Source: Hoplostethus atlanticus (Eukaryota > Chordata > Actinopteri > Trachichthyiformes > Trachichthyidae). Taken from it: a stretch of DNA of 64,000 nucleotides. Position 1 is the stretch's first letter. Every line of letters begins with the position of its first letter. The notes beneath the pieces are model-generated. The model saw only the letters and a list, made by a program, of their open reading frames with translations. It was not told where the DNA came from and did not search any database. Positions 62,067 through 64,000 of the stretch are shown one piece after another. Where the stretch lies: the NCBI GenBank assembly GCA_034670405.1, contig JAXDDX010000060.1:1060001-1124000 (forward strand). Direction: 5' to 3'. A program made the translations under genes and the position numbers.

Positions 62067-64000
62067 GTTAGCTTGGTATTGGATATTGGACATTTTGTGG
62101 ATATTTGTTTTTCCACCTTCAATAACTTGTAAAATTTAAAACCACTTTTTTTCTATTTCTGAGAGGATACTATGAGAAACAAACTATTGAAATTTGTATG
62201 AACCCATTCACATTTCAGTAGTTTGTTTCCCATATGAACTGGAAATCGTGGCTGTAAATTGTTATTCATCTTCCAGTAATCACAAATATATTCATCAATA
62301 TATGTTTTAGGGTGAATTTGAGATTTAAAATTTCTTCAAGACTAGTAATTACTATTTTTTGCTTCTTAAATGAAAAACTATTTTTTTATTTCTCATCTCA
62401 TTACATGTAAATGGATACATGTGGCACCACACTCTTCTGAGAGATCTTGCTATAGGCCACGTTTCTTTTCATTTCCTATAGTCTTTAGCGGTGTTAGAAC
62501 TGACTCCCGACTCTTGCATGGTTGGAACGAATGACTCTTTGACCCCGTTCGAAACGGGTGCACATTTTAATGACGAAGGCACTGCTGACGTGGCCGTTGA
62601 TTCATCAGCAGAGCTTTCACTCCCCCCAAGCCTTGCTGTTACATGATCTCGGCTAATCTCCGCTCAACAATGTGCTTTTAAGAAGATGAGCGAGCACGTT
62701 AGTTAGCTTAAATGTTTCTCTAAGATGCAAACCAGTGCAAGTAGCCCAACGCTGACAGCTATTCTTTACTTTAGCTAACATTAGTAGCTTAGCCCTTTAG
62801 CTGCAGCCACTAGCTGGCTACTCATTAGCAAAGCAGCAGCAAGCCGATCACTAAGAAACTCATAGGTTGATACAGCTATGGTTTAGTTATACTTACAAAA
62901 TATACACTGCTAAACATAATTACATAATGTTAAGCAATAAATGGCTGGAAGAAGATGATAGAAGTGTTGGTAGTGATTAATAATAAATAATAGCTTTTTA
63001 AATAATCCTTACATTTATCAAATCACTTGACACTTTATCATTACTGTACATTTTTCAATTCGTTCAGCATCACTTTTGTTACTTTTACCCCTCAGTGAGT
63101 AGGCATTGCAACAGCAGCAATTAGTAGTATTAAATCATTTTAGCTGTATATTATTTTATAATGAATGTTTCTCACCCATTGCATCACAAAGCTTTTTTCT
63201 AACCTTTATTTATCAAGGCAAAGTCGACTGGGTGTGCGTGTTGTTTTCCAGCAACGCCCTCCTTCACATTCATACATTTCCTCAGATCTCAGTTTTCTAC
63301 TGATTGCCACTCTACTGGAGTGGTCGGGGGTTAAGTGCCTTTCTCAAGATCATCACAACAGTAGCTGTTTAGGGAGGGGGAGAGAGTTACTCATCCCCTT
63401 TCCTCACCCAACTGGTCCAGGAATTCAAACTGACAACAAAAGTTCTCTAACATCTAGGCTGATTTAGAGGTCCTTTGTCATTTACAATTTACTTCGATAA
63501 TAAATACAAACAGATCCAAATAGAAACAATAGAGTTCTCTTGCATTAGGTTTGGACTGCGATGGCCCTCATCAAGTGCCAGGGAATGGTGAAAATCTCAT
63601 TTGTAATTTGTCAGTACAGGATGTGACACCTCCTCTGTGTGGAGGTTAAACAGGATGACACAGGATTGCAGCCCTTTCCTGTTCCACCAATCATCCCAGC
63701 TGCTAGGCGGCAAAGGTTTGATGATCACCTCGAAAATAACACGTCCCACTGAGAAAAATTCACCTGGACACCTCAGGGAGAAGACACACATTAAAAGACA
63801 CCTTTTGAAAAATTATTACAGAAACTATTAGCCCCTGTGTGGACCCGAGTCTCCACTGTCTATTCAATTACAAGGAATTTACAGTATAAAATGTAGGGCA
63901 CTGTTTGGATAACAACACTCTTCTTTGGTCAAATAAGATATTATGGGTATTAAAAGTTAAATAAACATGCATCAGAGTGAGGATGATGATGATGATGAAG

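Larger units (their letters stand above)
50110..64000. other. Upstream non-coding sequence, distal part
   Basis: No gene is supported here. Contents are CA/CT runs (50260-50288, 51043-51076, 53232-53266, 56186-56213, 56347-56386, 56659-56697, 60257-60281), a long imperfect inverted repeat (54012-54151), a second copy of the dispersed repeat (61838-62020) with an adjoining 13-base tandem, and a short GAT run at the right edge (63980-63998). The sequence at 57540-57960 and 59390-59640 is non-repetitive and information-rich but has no coding signal. Confidence 0.6.

Overview
This window is vertebrate genomic DNA, almost certainly from a teleost fish. It carries the 5' coding part of one gene on the minus strand: dlgap1 (DLG-associated protein 1, also called GKAP or SAPAP1), a postsynaptic-density scaffold. 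Four coding exons can be placed to the base: 25731-26822, 23395-23609, 19276-19453 and 16707-16968. They join in the order given with consistent reading phase (0, 2, 0, 1) and encode residues 1-582 plus one base of the next codon. Every junction has GT/AG splice sites. The remaining exons, which in this family carry the C-terminal GKAP domain and the PDZ-binding tail, are not visible and should lie beyond the left edge.

The protein part present is the N-terminal scaffold half. It includes five copies of the Arg-rich Ser-Tyr repeat that binds the guanylate-kinase domain of PSD-95/DLG proteins: two in exon 2, two in exon 3 and one in exon 4. The first coding exon begins with 75 bases of 5' UTR behind a strong splice acceptor at 26897/26898. 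The promoter and any non-coding first exons therefore lie further right, in the 37 kb up to 64000 or beyond.

Layout: 1-16.7 kb is intron 4, very rich in CA/GA microsatellites, with a Tc1-type remnant and a hAT element at 8.0-8.8 kb. 16.7-26.9 kb is the exon cluster, whose introns hold several short inverted-repeat transposons. 26.9-64 kb is upstream, non-coding sequence (5' intron or upstream flank) with dispersed repeats, local duplications and a few unexplained patches.

Evidence for a fish: the DLGAP1 protein carries lineage-type Gly and His expansions, CA/GA microsatellites are extremely dense, and several interspersed repeats have the look of teleost families. No prokaryotic genes, CRISPR arrays, rRNA or tRNA genes were seen. 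Most open frames of 60-150 codons are chance frames through repeats or shadows of the four exons. The observations most worth a second look are a CpG-dense patch at 11.0-11.35 kb with a small exon-like frame, a disordered open-frame cluster at 49.2-50.1 kb, a CpG-dense patch at 35.6-35.9 kb that could be an upstream dlgap1 exon, and several transposons recognisable by matching ends and target-site duplications.
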